Source of the DNA: Agrobacterium vitis
Lineage (GTDB): Bacteria > Pseudomonadota > Alphaproteobacteria > Rhizobiales > Rhizobiaceae
NCBI RefSeq assembly: GCF_014926405.1
Contig: NZ_JACXXJ020000005.1
Span: forward strand, 1,059,001-1,123,000
Direction: 5' to 3'
DNA length: 64,000 nucleotides
The position numbers and the translations under genes are program-made. The notes beneath the pieces were generated by a model. It made no database searches, was not told the origin of the DNA, and was given only the letters and a program-made list of their open reading frames with translations. The number at the start of each line of letters is the position of its first letter. The first letter of the stretch is position 1. Of the stretch, positions 35,720 to 46,266 are shown piece after piece.

Positions 35720-36514
35720 TCATGCTGCGACGAAATTGAAATGCCCGATAACCGGCACATGGTCGGAGGGCTTTTCCCAGCTGCGCACATGCTTTTCGAT
35801 CTCTGTCGAGACAAGCCGATCGGTGGCCTCCGCCGAGAGCAGAAGGTGATCGATGCGAATGCCGTTGTTCTTCTGCCAGGCTCCTGCCTGATAATCCCAG
35901 AACGAGTAAAGCTTCGTCGCATCCGTCGTGGCACGGACCGCATCGGTCAGGCCCAGATTTTCCAGGGCTTGGAATGCGGCGCGGGTTTGTGGCAGGAAAA
36001 GCGCGTCCGTGGCCCAGACCGCCGGGTCGAAGCAATCATGCGGATGCGGAATGACATTATAGTCACCTGCCAAAATAAGCGGTTCTTCCAAGGCAAGCCG
36101 ATCTGCTGCAAAGCGTTGCAGCCGGGCCATCCAAGCCAGCTTGTAGGGGTATTTCACCGGATCGTCGGAGGGATTGCCGTTGGGCAGGTAAAGCGAGCAA
36201 ACCCGCAACACGCCATCCGCCACCGAAAATACACCCTCGATAAAGCGCGCCTGTTCATCAGCCTCATCGCCGGGCAGGCCGCGATTGACCTCATCTGGCC
36301 TGATTTTTGACAGTAGTGCGACGCCGTTGAACCCCTTCTGCCCATGGGTTTCGACGTGATAGCCCAAAGCCTCGATCTCGGCGCGTGGAAAGCCTTCATC
36401 GACGGATTTGATTTCCTGGAGACAGACAATGTCAGGCGATGAGCTTTCCAGCCATTGGCAGAGATTGGCAAGGCGGGCTTTCACGCCATTGATGTTCCAG
36501 GTGGCAATTTTCAT
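35720..36514 (-). CDS. xthA: Exodeoxyribonuclease III
   Basis: This 264-residue AP endonuclease and 3'-5' exonuclease acts in base-excision repair. The metal and catalytic residues are in place: IATWNINGVKARL at the N-terminus, the Glu in CLQEIKS (about residues 35-41), GDYNVIP (Asp-Asn pair, about 149-155), and the closing RIDHLLLS and SDHVPVIGHF (Asp-His). Its length is standard for ExoA/XthA. It lies downstream of erpA on the same strand with an 85-bp gap, and is convergent with exoR. Confidence 0.95.
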   Translation of the reverse strand: MKIATWNINGVKARLANLCQWLESSSPDIVCLQEIKSVDEGFPRAEIEALGYHVETHGQKGFNGVALLSKIRPDEVNRGLPGDEADEQARFIEGVFSVADGVLRVCSLYLPNGNPSDDPVKYPYKLAWMARLQRFAADRLALEEPLILAGDYNVIPHPHDCFDPAVWATDALFLPQTRAAFQALENLGLTDAVRATTDATKLYSFWDYQAGAWQKNNGIRIDHLLLSAEATDRLVSTEIEKHVRSWEKPSDHVPVIGHFNFVAA

Positions 36515-36599
36515 CGGCAGGCTTCCCTTGGTTCAGGCCCCGGTTCTAACGGAAAGCCTGCCGTTTGCCACGGAGAATTATACCGAACCCACAAAAGCC

Positions 36600-36932
36600 T
36601 CACATGGCAAAGCTGGTGCCACAACCGCAGCTGGCCACAGCATTGGGATTGGTGATCTGGAAGGACTGGCCCATCAGGTTATCGACAAAATCGATTTCCG
36701 ACCCGGCCATGTAGACCAACGATACCGGATCGATCAGCAGCGTGGCGCCATCGCGCTCAATCACCAGATCGCCGTCCTGCGGGCCTTGATCCAGGTCGAA
36801 TTTATAGGAGAAGCCGGAACAGCCGCCACCTTCAACAGAGACGCGCAGAGCGTGCTTGTCCTGTTCGCTGGAAACGATTTTGGCGATACGCTTGGCTGCA
36901 TTTTCCGAAACTGTAACTGTCTGCGTGGTCAT
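36600..36932 (-). CDS. erpA: Iron-sulphur cluster insertion protein ErpA
   Basis: This 110-residue A-type carrier delivers Fe-S clusters to apoproteins. The three ligand cysteines are at GGGCSGFSYKF (about residues 37-47) and ASCGCGTSF (about 100-108), the pattern of ErpA/IscA. Length and the N-terminal TVTVSENAAKRIAKI match. The start ATG at 36932 is preceded by GGAGGC on the minus strand. It is divergent from dgt, an arrangement conserved in rhizobia. Confidence 0.93.
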   Translation of the reverse strand: MTTQTVTVSENAAKRIAKIVSSEQDKHALRVSVEGGGCSGFSYKFDLDQGPQDGDLVIERDGATLLIDPVSLVYMAGSEIDFVDNLMGQSFQITNPNAVASCGCGTSFAM

Positions 36933-37126
36933 TTTTGCCTCCTGACGGGTTCAAGGCCCGTAGAAACCTGGGGTTTGTCTATTTTTTCCTGTCAACTTCG
37001 CGGCGAAGCAGCAAAAATTGGCAGGAAGTTAGGTCATTATAAAGAGGAAGCCGGTGCCTTGCACGGGATTTTCCTATAGGTATGAACCATAGGCGAAAGC
37101 GTCAATGGGCAGGATGAAGAGCAGGC

Positions 37127-38344
37127 ATGACAATCGATAGAAATGCATTGGGATTCGGTGTTGGAGAACGGGCGATTTTTGCTGCCGATCCCTGGAATTC
37201 GCGTGGGCGCCTCTATCCGGAAGGCGGCAGCCTGACCCGGTCCGATTTCCAGCGCGACCGCGACCGCATTGTTCATACGACAGCTTTTCGCCGCCTCAAG
37301 CATAAGACGCAGGTTTTCATCGGCCCCGACAGCGACCATTACCGCACCCGGTTGACCCACACGATCGAAGTGGCGCAAATTGCCCGGGCGCTGGCCCGCG
37401 CCTTTCGTATCGATGAGGATCTGGCCGAAGGCGTGGCTCTGGTGCATGATTTCGGCCACACACCGTTTGGCCATACCGGCGAGGATGCGCTGCACGAATT
37501 GCTGGAACCCTATGGTGGCTTCGATCACAATGCCCAGTCGTTGCGAATCGTCACCAAGCTGGAGCGCCGCTATGCCGAATTCGATGGCCTTAACCTGACC
37601 TGGGAAACGCTGGAAGGCCTCGTCAAGCACAATGGGCCGCTGATGAATGCGGACGGCGAGGGGACGCGCGGACCGGTGCCTTTGCCCATAACTGAATATT
37701 GTGAGATGCAGGATCTCGATATTGCCAGCCATGCCAGCCTGGAAGCCCAGGCTGCCGCAGTGGCAGACGACATTGCCTATAATACCCATGACATCGATGA
37801 CGGTCTGCGCTCCGGCTATCTGACGTTTGATATGCTGGAGGATGTGCCGTTTTTGGCCGGTCTGATGCGTGATGTGCGCGACCGTTATCCCAATCTGGAG
37901 GCCGACCGGTTTACCCATGAGATCATGCGCCGCCAGATCACTCGGATGGTCGAGGATGTGATTGCGGTGGCCCAGGAGCGGCTGACCCGGATTCGCCCGA
38001 TGTCGGCTGACGATATTCGCCAGGCAGGTGAAACCGTGATTACCTTTTCACAAGAAATGGCCGAGACCGACCGACAGATCAAGAAACTGCTGTTTTCGAA
38101 AATCTACCGCCATCCCGATATCATGCGCATTCGCGCTGGCGCGGCCCAGATCGTCACGGACCTCTTCAAGGCCTATATGGCCGATCCGACCTTGATGCGC
38201 AGCGACTATTGGGTGGAGCATACGGCAGGGCTGGAAACGCCTGCCAAAGCCCGCCATGTCGGCGATTTTCTGGCCGGGATGACCGACACCTATGCGGTGC
38301 GTGTCCACCGGCAGCTGTTTGACCATACACCCGATTTGCGCTAG
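37127..38344 (+). CDS. dgt: dGTPase-like deoxynucleoside triphosphohydrolase
   Basis: This 405-residue HD-domain enzyme hydrolyses dNTPs to deoxynucleoside and triphosphate. Metal ligands are visible: [17 protein letters not shown] (about residues 65-81, first His), the HD pair in [18 protein letters not shown] (about 104-121), and the late Asp in [15 protein letters not shown]. The [20 protein letters not shown] segment is typical of the type-2 dGTPase subfamily. It stands 62 bp upstream of argS and probably shares its transcript. Confidence 0.93.
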   Translation: MTIDRNALGFGVGERAIFAADPWNSRGRLYPEGGSLTRSDFQRDRDRIVHTTAFRRLKHKTQVFIGPDSDHYRTRLTHTIEVAQIARALARAFRIDEDLAEGVALVHDFGHTPFGHTGEDALHELLEPYGGFDHNAQSLRIVTKLERRYAEFDGLNLTWETLEGLVKHNGPLMNADGEGTRGPVPLPITEYCEMQDLDIASHASLEAQAAAVADDIAYNTHDIDDGLRSGYLTFDMLEDVPFLAGLMRDVRDRYPNLEADRFTHEIMRRQITRMVEDVIAVAQERLTRIRPMSADDIRQAGETVITFSQEMAETDRQIKKLLFSKIYRHPDIMRIRAGAAQIVTDLFKAYMADPTLMRSDYWVEHTAGLETPAKARHVGDFLAGMTDTYAVRVHRQLFDHTPDLR

Positions 38345-38406
38345 GCAGCGGGCGAAACGCCGCCTGTTGGGCTGGCTTCGACCTGCATCTGTCTGGATTG
38401 ATCCTC

Positions 38407-40164
38407 ATGAACCTGTTCGCCGATTTCGAAAATCGAATCAAAACTGCGCTGGAAACCCTTGATCTTGTAAAGGAAAAGCGAAGCGAACTGTCGTTCGACC
38501 GGATCGTCGTCGAGCCGCCGCGTGATGCGAGCCATGGCGACGCCGCAACCAATGCGGCGATGGTTCTGGCCAAGCCGCTGGGCGTCAGCCCCAGGGTTCT
38601 GGCCGATCTGATCGGCGAAAAACTCAAGGAAGATGCGGATATTGCCGAGGTTTCCGTGGCCGGTCCCGGCTTCCTGAATATCCGCTTGTCCGTTGCCTAT
38701 TGGCAGCGGCTGCTGGCCAATGTGATTGCTGGAGGCACGGATTTCGGTCGCTCGCAAACAGGTGCTGGCCGCAAGGTCAATGTTGAATATGTCTCGGCCA
38801 ATCCGACGGGGCCGATGCATGTTGGCCATTGCCGGGGTGCCGTGGTCGGCGATGCGCTGGCCAATCTGCTGGCCTTTGCCGGTTATGGCGTTACCAAGGA
38901 ATATTACATCAACGATGCCGGTTCGCAGATCGACGTGCTGGCCCGCTCCGTTTTCCTGCGTTACCGGGAAGCGTTGGGTGAAGCTGTCGGCGAGATCCCG
39001 GCTGGGCTTTATCCTGGCGATTATCTGATACCGGTCGGCGAGGCGCTGGCCCAGGAATACGGCGTGCGTCTGCACAACATGCCGGAAGAGCAGTGGATGG
39101 AGATCGTCAAGGATCGCGCCATTGATGCAATGATGGTGATGATCCGTGAGGATCTTGCCGCACTCAACGTGCATCACGACCTGTTTTATTCCGAGCGGCA
39201 ATTGCATGCCAATGGAGCCGCCGCCATCCGCACTGCGATCAACGATCTGACCTTCAAGGGCCATGTCTATCGCGGTACGCTGCCGCCGCCGAAGGGGCAA
39301 TTGCCTGAAGATTGGGAAAATCGCGAGCAGACGCTGTTTCGCTCCACCGAAGTCGGCGACGATATCGATCGTCCACTGATCAAGTCCGATGGCAGCTATA
39401 CCTATTTTGCCGCCGACGTCGCCTATTTCAAGGACAAGTATGATCGCGGTTTTGACCGGATGATCTATGTTTTGGGTGCCGACCATGGTGGCTATGTGAA
39501 GCGGCTGGAGGCGGTTGCCAAGGCTGTGTCCGAGGGCAAGGCCAAGCTGACCGTGTTGCTCTGCCAGCTCGTCAAGCTTTATCGCGATGGCGAGCCGGTC
39601 AAGATGTCGAAGCGGTCGGGCGATTTCGTGACGTTGCGCGACGTGGTCGAGGAAGTCGGCCGCGATTCGGTGCGCTTCATGATGCTTTACCGCAAGAGCA
39701 GCGAGCCATTGGATTTCGATTTTGCCAAAGTGACGGAGCAGTCCAAGGACAATCCGGTCTTCTACGTGCAATATGCTCATGCCCGGTGCATGTCGATCTT
39801 TAGGCAGGCGCGCGAAGCCTTCGGCGATATCGACCTTTCTCCGGATGTTCTGGGGGCAGCCGTGACCGGTATTACCGAGCCGAGCGAAGTGCAATTGATT
39901 GCCAAGCTTGCGGAATATCCGCGAATCATTGAAGCTTCGGCCCAGTCAATGGAACCGCATCGCATCGCATTTTATCTTTACGATCTGGCTAGTTCGTTCC
40001 ATGCTCACTGGAATAAGGGCAAGGATCAGCCGGAATTACGATTTGTTAACGATAAAAACCGACAATCAAGTCTTGCCAGACTTGGGCTGGTGCATGCTGT
40101 CGCTTCTGTGTTGCAGTCCGGACTGGCCATTACCGGCACGGATGCTCCGCAAGAGATGCGATAG
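38407..40164 (+). CDS. argS: Arginyl-tRNA synthetase
   Basis: This 585-residue class Ia synthetase has the N-terminal Arg_tRNA_synt_N domain (residues about 1-90), the HIGH signature [16 protein letters not shown] (about 131-146), a KMSK-like [10 protein letters not shown] and the DALR anticodon-binding domain at the C-terminus ([15 protein letters not shown]). The ATG at 38407 starts [12 protein letters not shown]; the TTG at 38398 would add three residues. Order dgt-argS-SPOR-nagZ is conserved in related genomes as far as I recall. Confidence 0.97.
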   Translation: MNLFADFENRIKTALETLDLVKEKRSELSFDRIVVEPPRDASHGDAATNAAMVLAKPLGVSPRVLADLIGEKLKEDADIAEVSVAGPGFLNIRLSVAYWQRLLANVIAGGTDFGRSQTGAGRKVNVEYVSANPTGPMHVGHCRGAVVGDALANLLAFAGYGVTKEYYINDAGSQIDVLARSVFLRYREALGEAVGEIPAGLYPGDYLIPVGEALAQEYGVRLHNMPEEQWMEIVKDRAIDAMMVMIREDLAALNVHHDLFYSERQLHANGAAAIRTAINDLTFKGHVYRGTLPPPKGQLPEDWENREQTLFRSTEVGDDIDRPLIKSDGSYTYFAADVAYFKDKYDRGFDRMIYVLGADHGGYVKRLEAVAKAVSEGKAKLTVLLCQLVKLYRDGEPVKMSKRSGDFVTLRDVVEEVGRDSVRFMMLYRKSSEPLDFDFAKVTEQSKDNPVFYVQYAHARCMSIFRQAREAFGDIDLSPDVLGAAVTGITEPSEVQLIAKLAEYPRIIEASAQSMEPHRIAFYLYDLASSFHAHWNKGKDQPELRFVNDKNRQSSLARLGLVHAVASVLQSGLAITGTDAPQEMR

Positions 40165-40232
40165 TATCGTCACCAATTCCCCACATTGCGCTGGCAAGCC
40201 GATGGTCGCGTAGCGAGTGGAAGTGTAGGGTT

Positions 40233-42977
40233 ATGGTGCAAAAACAGGCTGCATATAGCAGGGATCCAGCAGGCAGTGCGTTTGCGGACGACGATCCGTT
40301 GGCAGAGCTGGCCCGTCTCGTCGGCTACGATGCGCCGGTGGCGCGTCGTGATCCGCCCATGACTCAGAATATGACTCCGCCTGCGGCACCCGAGCCGCAC
40401 CGGCATTCGCCAGCGCAGGATCAGGTCAATTTGCAGGACGAGCTGCTTCAGGATCTCGATGGTTACGTCGATGCGCCTGCCTATGTCGGCGTGTCCCAGC
40501 CGTCAGCCGGGTATTCCCATGAAGCGGTATCGGCGCGCGAGCCGGTGTCATTCGGTGGCGTCGAGGCTCCTGCGTCAACCGGGTCTTCTGCTTCGGATAT
40601 ATCCCTTGCCGATGAACTTGAGTGGTCGGTTGGCGATGTGGCAGTAGAACCGCCATCAGCGCGTTCCGGTGGTGCCGATCCAACCGAAGGCTATGGGCGT
40701 CATCGTCTGCCGCTTGCCAACTTTAATCCGGTCAGTGCTGCTACCTCGCGTTCCAGTGCTGCTCGCCATGAAGAGCAGGTCCGCCAGAGGCACGAGCCGG
40801 TGATGGAGCCTGCGCAGGTTGATGTGGCGCCGCCTGCCGTCCACGCTGCCCCTAGTGTCCGCCAGGAGCCTGATGCTCCGGAGATGGAGCAGGATTTTGA
40901 TTTCGGGTTCAGCCCCGAAGCGTCGCGATCACCAGTACAGGCAGCGCCCACGCAGGACGCTTTCGCCCAGCGCCGTGAACCGCCGCTTTTCCAGCCTGTT
41001 GCCCATTCGGTTTTCGCAGGCGCGCCGCTTGCCCCGCCATCGCGGGAGGTTCCGAGCTTTTTCGAGGCCCTGGCGCGCAATGAAGAGGTGGAAGCTCGGC
41101 CCGTCGCAGCTTCTGCCTATTCGGTGCAAGAGCCTCGATTCGAACCTCAGGCGGCGTCCCCAAGCCTTGACCATCAGCGCCCTGACCATCAGCGCCATGA
41201 CCATCAGCCCGAGTTCAAGGACGAAACATCTGTCGCCCAGCAGGAGGCCGATCCTTTCGGTGGCGATTTTGATTTCGATCTCGAAGATATCGAACTCGAT
41301 CTTTCCGAGCTGGAGGCTGACTCTGCTCCGCCGGTGACAGAGCAGAGGCCGCCGCAGCCCGTGGCAGCCGCTGTTGCTGGTCCTGCCGCATTTCAGCCGT
41401 CCCGTCCGGCAGAGGTCGCACCTGTTCAGGCGGCAGCGCCCATTGCTGAACCGGCGCCGCAGCATGTGAGTGAACCCGTTCCGCTGCCGTTTGATGCTGC
41501 CGAAATTTCCGATCAAGACGAACACCTGGAAGCGGTCGCGCATCTGGACGTTCCCGATTTGCCGCCGGTGGAAGATGCCGCGCCTGCCACCTATCGGCAG
41601 GATTATGATTTCGATATCGATTCCGAACTGGCAACATTGCTGGATCAGACGGTGGAGCCGCGCTCGGCGTCTGCGCCATCAAAGCCGGCGCAGGCTGTGG
41701 CCGCAGCGGCTGTTGCTGCTCCGGTAGCGCCTATGCCGCCCTTGGCCGAGCAGGTCAAAAATATGCCCAGCGATGATTTCGACGTGTTCGAAAAGGCGCT
41801 GGAGGAAGATTTCCGCAAGAGCCTCGATGGTCCCCATAGTTTCGGTGCCAAGCCCGGTGGGCCTGTGCCGATGCCGTTGGAAGCAGAGGACTATGACGAT
41901 TACGAAGAGCCGCGCGGTTCGCGCCGCTGGGTGGCGATGGCTGCCGCAGCGGTGGTCGTGCTGGTTGGCGGTGGCGGCGTCTATGCCTGGATGAAGACCA
42001 GTGGGGGTGAAACGTTCAGCTCCAACGAACCGAAAGTGGTGATGGCTGACAAGGGGCCGGTCAAGGTCGTGCCTGCCGATCCCGGTGGTAAGGCGGTTCC
42101 GAACCAGAACAAGGCCGTCTATGACCGCGTGTCTGGTTCGACCCCCGACCAGCCGCAGCAAAAGAGCCTGATCTCTTCGCAGGAAGAGCCGGTTGATGTT
42201 GCCCAGCGCACGCTGGAGCCTGACAATCTGCCCCTGGAACAGGAATCAGAGGCTGACAATGCCGGTATGAACGGGGCTGGGATGAGCGGCGATGCGCCAC
42301 AGACGGGCCAGAATGGCCAGCCGGGCGATCCCGCCAAGCAAGGCGACCAGCAGAGCCTTTCGCCGCGCAAAGTGAAAACCATGATTGTGCGGCCAGACGG
42401 CTCGCTGGTTGCGCAGGAAGCCCCGGCCCAGTCGCCTGCGACTTCCCAGCCATCGACCGCGCAAGGTGGCGCTCCTCAACCAGCGGCGGCCCAGCCGGGC
42501 TCTGCGGCTCCGCAAAGCGTGGAACAGGCCATGGCCTCTGCGGATACGGCAACGGCTGCACCGGATGCAGCCCAGGATAGTGCAGGCGTTCCGGCTCCCA
42601 ATATGCCAGTTCCGCGCAACAGACCGGCGTCTGCCCCAGTGCAGACGGCTGCGGCGGCTGCCAAGAGCCCAACGCCTCCTGCTGCTACGCCTGTCTCAGC
42701 CTCTCCTGCTTCGGCCAGCACGGCTGCAAGCTCTGGTGGTTATCTGGTGCAGATTTCTTCGCTGCCAAGCGAAGCCGATGCTCAGAAAAGCTACAAGAAC
42801 CTGTCGGCTAAATTCGGCAGCGTGATCGGTGGCCGGGGCGTCGACATCAAGGCCGCCGATATTCCGGGCAAGGGCACCTACTACCGTGTCCGTATCCCGG
42901 CTGGCAGCAAGGATGAAGCCGTGTCGCTCTGCGAACGTTATCGCGGCGCTGGCGGAAATTGCATGGTGGTGCGCTAA
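40233..42977 (+). CDS. Large SPOR-domain membrane protein
   Basis: This 914-residue protein has a long cytoplasmic N-terminal part (1 to about 560) rich in Pro, Ala, Asp and Glu, of low complexity, with a short His-Gln-Asp repeat (DHQRPDHQRHDHQPEF, about 311-326). One transmembrane helix follows (WVAMAAAAVVVLVGGGGVYAW, part, about 567-587), then a disordered periplasmic linker and a C-terminal SPOR domain (GGYLVQISSLPSEADAQKSY onward, about 835-914). SPOR domains bind septal denuded glycan, so a cell-division or polar-growth role is expected. The N-terminal part has no recognisable fold. It follows argS by 68 bp and precedes nagZ, with a terminator between. Confidence 0.83.
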   Translation: MVQKQAAYSRDPAGSAFADDDPLAELARLVGYDAPVARRDPPMTQNMTPPAAPEPHRHSPAQDQVNLQDELLQDLDGYVDAPAYVGVSQPSAGYSHEAVSAREPVSFGGVEAPASTGSSASDISLADELEWSVGDVAVEPPSARSGGADPTEGYGRHRLPLANFNPVSAATSRSSAARHEEQVRQRHEPVMEPAQVDVAPPAVHAAPSVRQEPDAPEMEQDFDFGFSPEASRSPVQAAPTQDAFAQRREPPLFQPVAHSVFAGAPLAPPSREVPSFFEALARNEEVEARPVAASAYSVQEPRFEPQAASPSLDHQRPDHQRHDHQPEFKDETSVAQQEADPFGGDFDFDLEDIELDLSELEADSAPPVTEQRPPQPVAAAVAGPAAFQPSRPAEVAPVQAAAPIAEPAPQHVSEPVPLPFDAAEISDQDEHLEAVAHLDVPDLPPVEDAAPATYRQDYDFDIDSELATLLDQTVEPRSASAPSKPAQAVAAAAVAAPVAPMPPLAEQVKNMPSDDFDVFEKALEEDFRKSLDGPHSFGAKPGGPVPMPLEAEDYDDYEEPRGSRRWVAMAAAAVVVLVGGGGVYAWMKTSGGETFSSNEPKVVMADKGPVKVVPADPGGKAVPNQNKAVYDRVSGSTPDQPQQKSLISSQEEPVDVAQRTLEPDNLPLEQESEADNAGMNGAGMSGDAPQTGQNGQPGDPAKQGDQQSLSPRKVKTMIVRPDGSLVAQEAPAQSPATSQPSTAQGGAPQPAAAQPGSAAPQSVEQAMASADTATAAPDAAQDSAGVPAPNMPVPRNRPASAPVQTAAAAAKSPTPPAATPVSASPASASTAASSGGYLVQISSLPSEADAQKSYKNLSAKFGSVIGGRGVDIKAADIPGKGTYYRVRIPAGSKDEAVSLCERYRGAGGNCMVVR

Positions 42978-43030
42978 AGGCATAGGGGAGCCTTTTTACG
43001 GTTCCCTTTGATTGAATGTGACTTCGTTTC

Positions 43031-43062
43031 AGGGCGCTCTTCTCAAAGAATAGCGCCCTTTC
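43031..43062 (+). terminator. Terminator between SPOR gene and nagZ
   Basis: AGGGCGCT (43031-43038) pairs with AGCGCCCT (43052-43059), followed by TTTC. The T-run is weak. Confidence 0.6.
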
Positions 43063-43141
43063 TGCTGCTTTTTCCGTGGATTCCTGTGCATGATCGGCAG
43101 TTTTCCCTCGGCTTTTCGCAAAGCTGGACTATTGTCAGACA

Positions 43142-44158
43142 ATGACCCACGCAAAAGCAATGATTTTGGGCTGTTCTGGCCCGGTTCTGACCCCTGATGA
43201 GCAGGCTTTCTTTAAGGAGCAGCAGCCCTGGGGCTTCATTCTGTTCGGGCGCAACTGCCTTGATGGCGCGCAGATCAGCAATCTGGTTGCGCAGATGCGC
43301 GACACGGTTGGCGGGCGCAACGCGCCAGTGCTGATCGATCAGGAGGGTGGGCGCGTTCAGCGTATCCGCGAGCCGATGTGTCCGCGCTATCCATCGGGTG
43401 CCGAGATCGGCGCGCTTTACCGTCAGGACAAGGAGAAAGGGCTTCGCGCCGCCTGGCTGATGTCGCGGCTGCATGCCTTTGACCTTTTGCGCTATGGTAT
43501 CAATGTCGATTGCCTGCCGGTGCTGGACGTGCCGGTTGAAGGGGCCAGCAATGTGATTGGCAACCGCGCCTATGGTTTCGATCCGGAAACGGTCGGGGCA
43601 TTGGGCGAGGCGGCGGCGGCGGGGTTGAAGGCGGGCGGTGTGCTGCCGACCGTCAAGCATATTCCCGGTCATGGCCGGGGCATGGCCGATTCTCACCATG
43701 AATTGCCGGTGGTGACAGCATCTCGGGCCGAGCTGGAAGCGCATGATTTCCCGCCTTTCCGGCGTCTCAACGGTGAATTGATGGCGATGACCGCGCATGT
43801 GGTCTATTCTGCCTATGACCCAGATTATACGGCCTCGACCTCATCCATTGTCGTGGATGAGGTGATCCGCGGACTGATCGGGTTCCAGGGGCTGCTGATG
43901 AATGACGATCTCTCCATGAATGCTCTGAAGGGGACGATTTCCGAGCGGGCAGCGGCGGTGGTTGCTGCTGGCAACGACGTTCTGCTGCATTGCCACGGCA
44001 TTATGGAGGAAATGGTGCAGGTTGCGGAGCGCGCTCCGGTATTGGCCGGAGCGGCGCTTGCGCGGGCAAAGGCTGTCGAGGCGGCCTTCGGCGGTAACGA
44101 CGGCGCCGATGAACAAGCGATCCGTGAGGAGTTTGCCTCTCTGATGGCGGTGGCTTGA
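43142..44158 (+). CDS. nagZ: Beta-N-acetylhexosaminidase NagZ
   Basis: This 338-residue cytosolic glycosidase (GH3) removes GlcNAc from anhydro-muropeptides in peptidoglycan recycling. The GH3-NagZ signature is intact: VKHIPGHGRGMADSHHELP (about residues 175-193), with the catalytic loop His and the DSH; the nucleophile Asp lies in MNDDLSMNAL (about 252-261). The N-terminal barrel begins MILGCSGPVLTPDEQAFF. It overlaps scpA in a TGATG arrangement, so nagZ and the segregation genes are cotranscribed. Confidence 0.93.
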   Translation: MTHAKAMILGCSGPVLTPDEQAFFKEQQPWGFILFGRNCLDGAQISNLVAQMRDTVGGRNAPVLIDQEGGRVQRIREPMCPRYPSGAEIGALYRQDKEKGLRAAWLMSRLHAFDLLRYGINVDCLPVLDVPVEGASNVIGNRAYGFDPETVGALGEAAAAGLKAGGVLPTVKHIPGHGRGMADSHHELPVVTASRAELEAHDFPPFRRLNGELMAMTAHVVYSAYDPDYTASTSSIVVDEVIRGLIGFQGLLMNDDLSMNALKGTISERAAAVVAAGNDVLLHCHGIMEEMVQVAERAPVLAGAALARAKAVEAAFGGNDGADEQAIREEFASLMAVA

Positions 44159-45057
44159 TGGCAGAGCCTGTCGCACCCGCTCCGGCTTCCCCCGCTCCGG
44201 CTTCCAATGTGAAGGGCGGCACCGCCACGCCGATGGAGAAGCTGTGGCAGGGCGATGCGGCGATTGAGCGGGCCAGCGATGATCCGTCTCTGGTCATTGA
44301 CGTGGCTGGCTTTGAAGGCCCTCTGGATCTTTTGCTGTTTCTGGCCCGCAATCAGAAGGTCGATCTGTCGCGGATTTCGGTTCTGGCGCTGGCTGAACAA
44401 TATCTGCTGTTCGTCGAAGAGGCCCGCAGCATCCGCATTGAGCTTGCCGCCGATTATCTTGTTATGGCGGCTTGGCTTGCCTATCTGAAATCCCGGCTGC
44501 TGATTCCCCAACAGGCCAAGGACGACGAGCCGTCCGGCGAGGAAATGGCCGCAGCACTGGCCTTCCGGCTGAAGCGGCTGGAGGCGATGCGCGATGCGGC
44601 TGGAAAGCTGGTCAACCGCAACCGGCTGGGCCGCGATATCTTTCAGCGTGGCGCGCCGGAGCATGTGCCGGATCGAGTGAACTCGGCCTTTGAGGCCAGT
44701 CTCTACGACCTTCTCTCTGCCTACGCAAATCTGCGCCAGCGTCAGGCCTATACGCAGGTCACCATCGAGCGGCGCACAGTCTGGTCGCTTGTTGACGCCA
44801 GGACGCTGCTCAACCGGATGATTGGCGAGATCAGCGACTGGACGGCGCTGGACGCCTATCTGCTGCAATATCTGGCCGATCCCACGGAGCGGGTCACGGC
44901 GATTGCCAGCGCCTTTGCCGCTTCCCTGGAACTGGTGCGGGAAGGCAAGCTGGAAATTCGCCAGGCGGGCGCTTTCGAGCCGATCTATATGCGGGGCGGC
45001 AAGGGCCGGGATGCGGCGGGCATGTTGGTGCCTCATGCGGATGGTGGTCAGGCGTGA
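44158..45057 (+). CDS. scpA: Segregation and condensation protein ScpA
   Basis: This 299-residue kleisin bridges the SMC dimer and ScpB. The characteristic FEGPLDLLLFLARNQKVD (about residues 52-69) is followed by ISVLALAEQYLLFVEEA, an AWLAYLKSRLLIPQ helix and a C-terminal winged helix (ERVTAIASAFAASLELVREG, about 247-266) for the SMC head. The N-terminal 40 residues are Pro/Ala-rich. It begins inside the nagZ stop and its own stop overlaps the scpB start, so the three genes are coupled. Confidence 0.92.
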   Translation: MAEPVAPAPASPAPASNVKGGTATPMEKLWQGDAAIERASDDPSLVIDVAGFEGPLDLLLFLARNQKVDLSRISVLALAEQYLLFVEEARSIRIELAADYLVMAAWLAYLKSRLLIPQQAKDDEPSGEEMAAALAFRLKRLEAMRDAAGKLVNRNRLGRDIFQRGAPEHVPDRVNSAFEASLYDLLSAYANLRQRQAYTQVTIERRTVWSLVDARTLLNRMIGEISDWTALDAYLLQYLADPTERVTAIASAFAASLELVREGKLEIRQAGAFEPIYMRGGKGRDAAGMLVPHADGGQA

Positions 45058-45779
45058 TGGCAATGACAGGCGACAATCAACCGGATGACGACGACGCCAA
45101 GGATGGGGCAGGCGGGCTTGCGACCATACGGGAGCGCGAGGCCTTGCGCATCGTCGAAGCACTGGTGTTTGCCTCGGCAGAACCGGTATCGGAAGGTTTT
45201 CTGGCCGAGCGCCTGCCACGCGGCACCGATATTGGCGAGATGATGAAGGCGCTCCAGGCTGATTATGCGCCGCGCGGCGTCAATCTGGTGCGGGTTGATG
45301 GGCATTGGGCATTTCGCACGGCTGCCGATCTGGCCTTTGCCATTCGCCGCGAAGACAATGAGGTGCGGAAACTGTCGCGAGCGGCGCTGGAAGTGCTGGC
45401 GATCATTGCCTATCACCAGCCGGTCACACGGGCCGAAATCGAGGATATCAGAGGTGTGCAGACCTCCAAAGGCACGATCGATGTCCTGCTGGAGGCTGGC
45501 TGGGTGCGGTTTCGCGGTCGTCGCCGCACGCCGGGCCGACCTGTGACGTTCGGCACGACTCGCGATTTTCTCGATCATTTCGGGTTGGAGGAGTTGCGCG
45601 ATCTGCCGGGCATGGAGGAATTGAAGGGGGCAGGGCTGCTGACCGGTCGCATCCCGGCGAATTTCCATGTGCCGATGCCAATGGATGGTGATGCGCTTGG
45701 TGAGGACGAAGACCCTATTACTCAGCTTGATCTGGAGGAACTGGGCCTGCTGGCACCCGCCGATGCCCGTGATGCATAA
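45057..45779 (+). CDS. scpB: Segregation and condensation protein ScpB
   Basis: This 240-residue ScpA partner has two winged-helix domains: EALVFASAEPVSEGFLAERL (about residues 34-53), and VLAIIAYHQPVTRAEIEDIRG with VDVLLEAGWVRFRGRRRTPG (matched as IDVLLEAGWVRFRGRRRTPG, about 120-170). It ends FHVPMPMDGDALGEDEDPITQ and an acidic tail. The ATG at 45057 overlaps the scpA stop. Together with ScpA and SMC it condenses the chromosome. Confidence 0.92.
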   Translation: MAMTGDNQPDDDDAKDGAGGLATIREREALRIVEALVFASAEPVSEGFLAERLPRGTDIGEMMKALQADYAPRGVNLVRVDGHWAFRTAADLAFAIRREDNEVRKLSRAALEVLAIIAYHQPVTRAEIEDIRGVQTSKGTIDVLLEAGWVRFRGRRRTPGRPVTFGTTRDFLDHFGLEELRDLPGMEELKGAGLLTGRIPANFHVPMPMDGDALGEDEDPITQLDLEELGLLAPADARDA

Positions 45780-45957
45780 TCTGTTGTTGAGCTTGGACTG
45801 TAGAAATGCCCATAAAATCTGCGGGACTGTTGATGGGGCGGCGGCGGTATCTTGCCTCCCGTCATTTCCCATGCCAATCAGGTAAAAGATTTTGTAATTT
45901 GAAAAAGATGCACAAACATCTTACATCGGTAATACCGATCAATAAGGAGTGGGGACC

Positions 45958-46173
45958 ATGGGTTCTTTCAGTATGTGGCATTGGCTGATCGTTCTGGCGA
46001 TTGTGCTGTTGTTGTTTGGCCGCGGCAAGATCCCGGAACTGATGGGTGACGTTGCCAAGGGCATCAAGAGCTTCAAGAAGGGCATGTCGGATGACGATAC
46101 GGCCCCTGACGGGACGCCTAAGCCCGCTGATCAGTCGAAGACCGTGGACCACCGGGCTGACGATCACAAATAG
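45958..46173 (+). CDS. tatA: Sec-independent translocase subunit TatA
   Basis: This 71-residue protein has one N-terminal membrane helix ([20 protein letters not shown]) and an amphipathic helix with the [20 protein letters not shown] signature, then an acidic-basic tail. It forms the oligomeric pore of the twin-arginine pathway. The ATG at 45958 has AAGGAG upstream; the GTG at 45949 would place charged residues before the helix. First gene of tatABC. Confidence 0.93.
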   Translation: MGSFSMWHWLIVLAIVLLLFGRGKIPELMGDVAKGIKSFKKGMSDDDTAPDGTPKPADQSKTVDHRADDHK

Positions 46174-46266
46174 CCATGCGTGCAATTGAATGAGGCCGGG
46201 GCCGATGGCGCCGGTCTGTTTCTGGAATGGGTCGCCGCTTGGCCGACGGCTTCAGGAGACTGAAGA

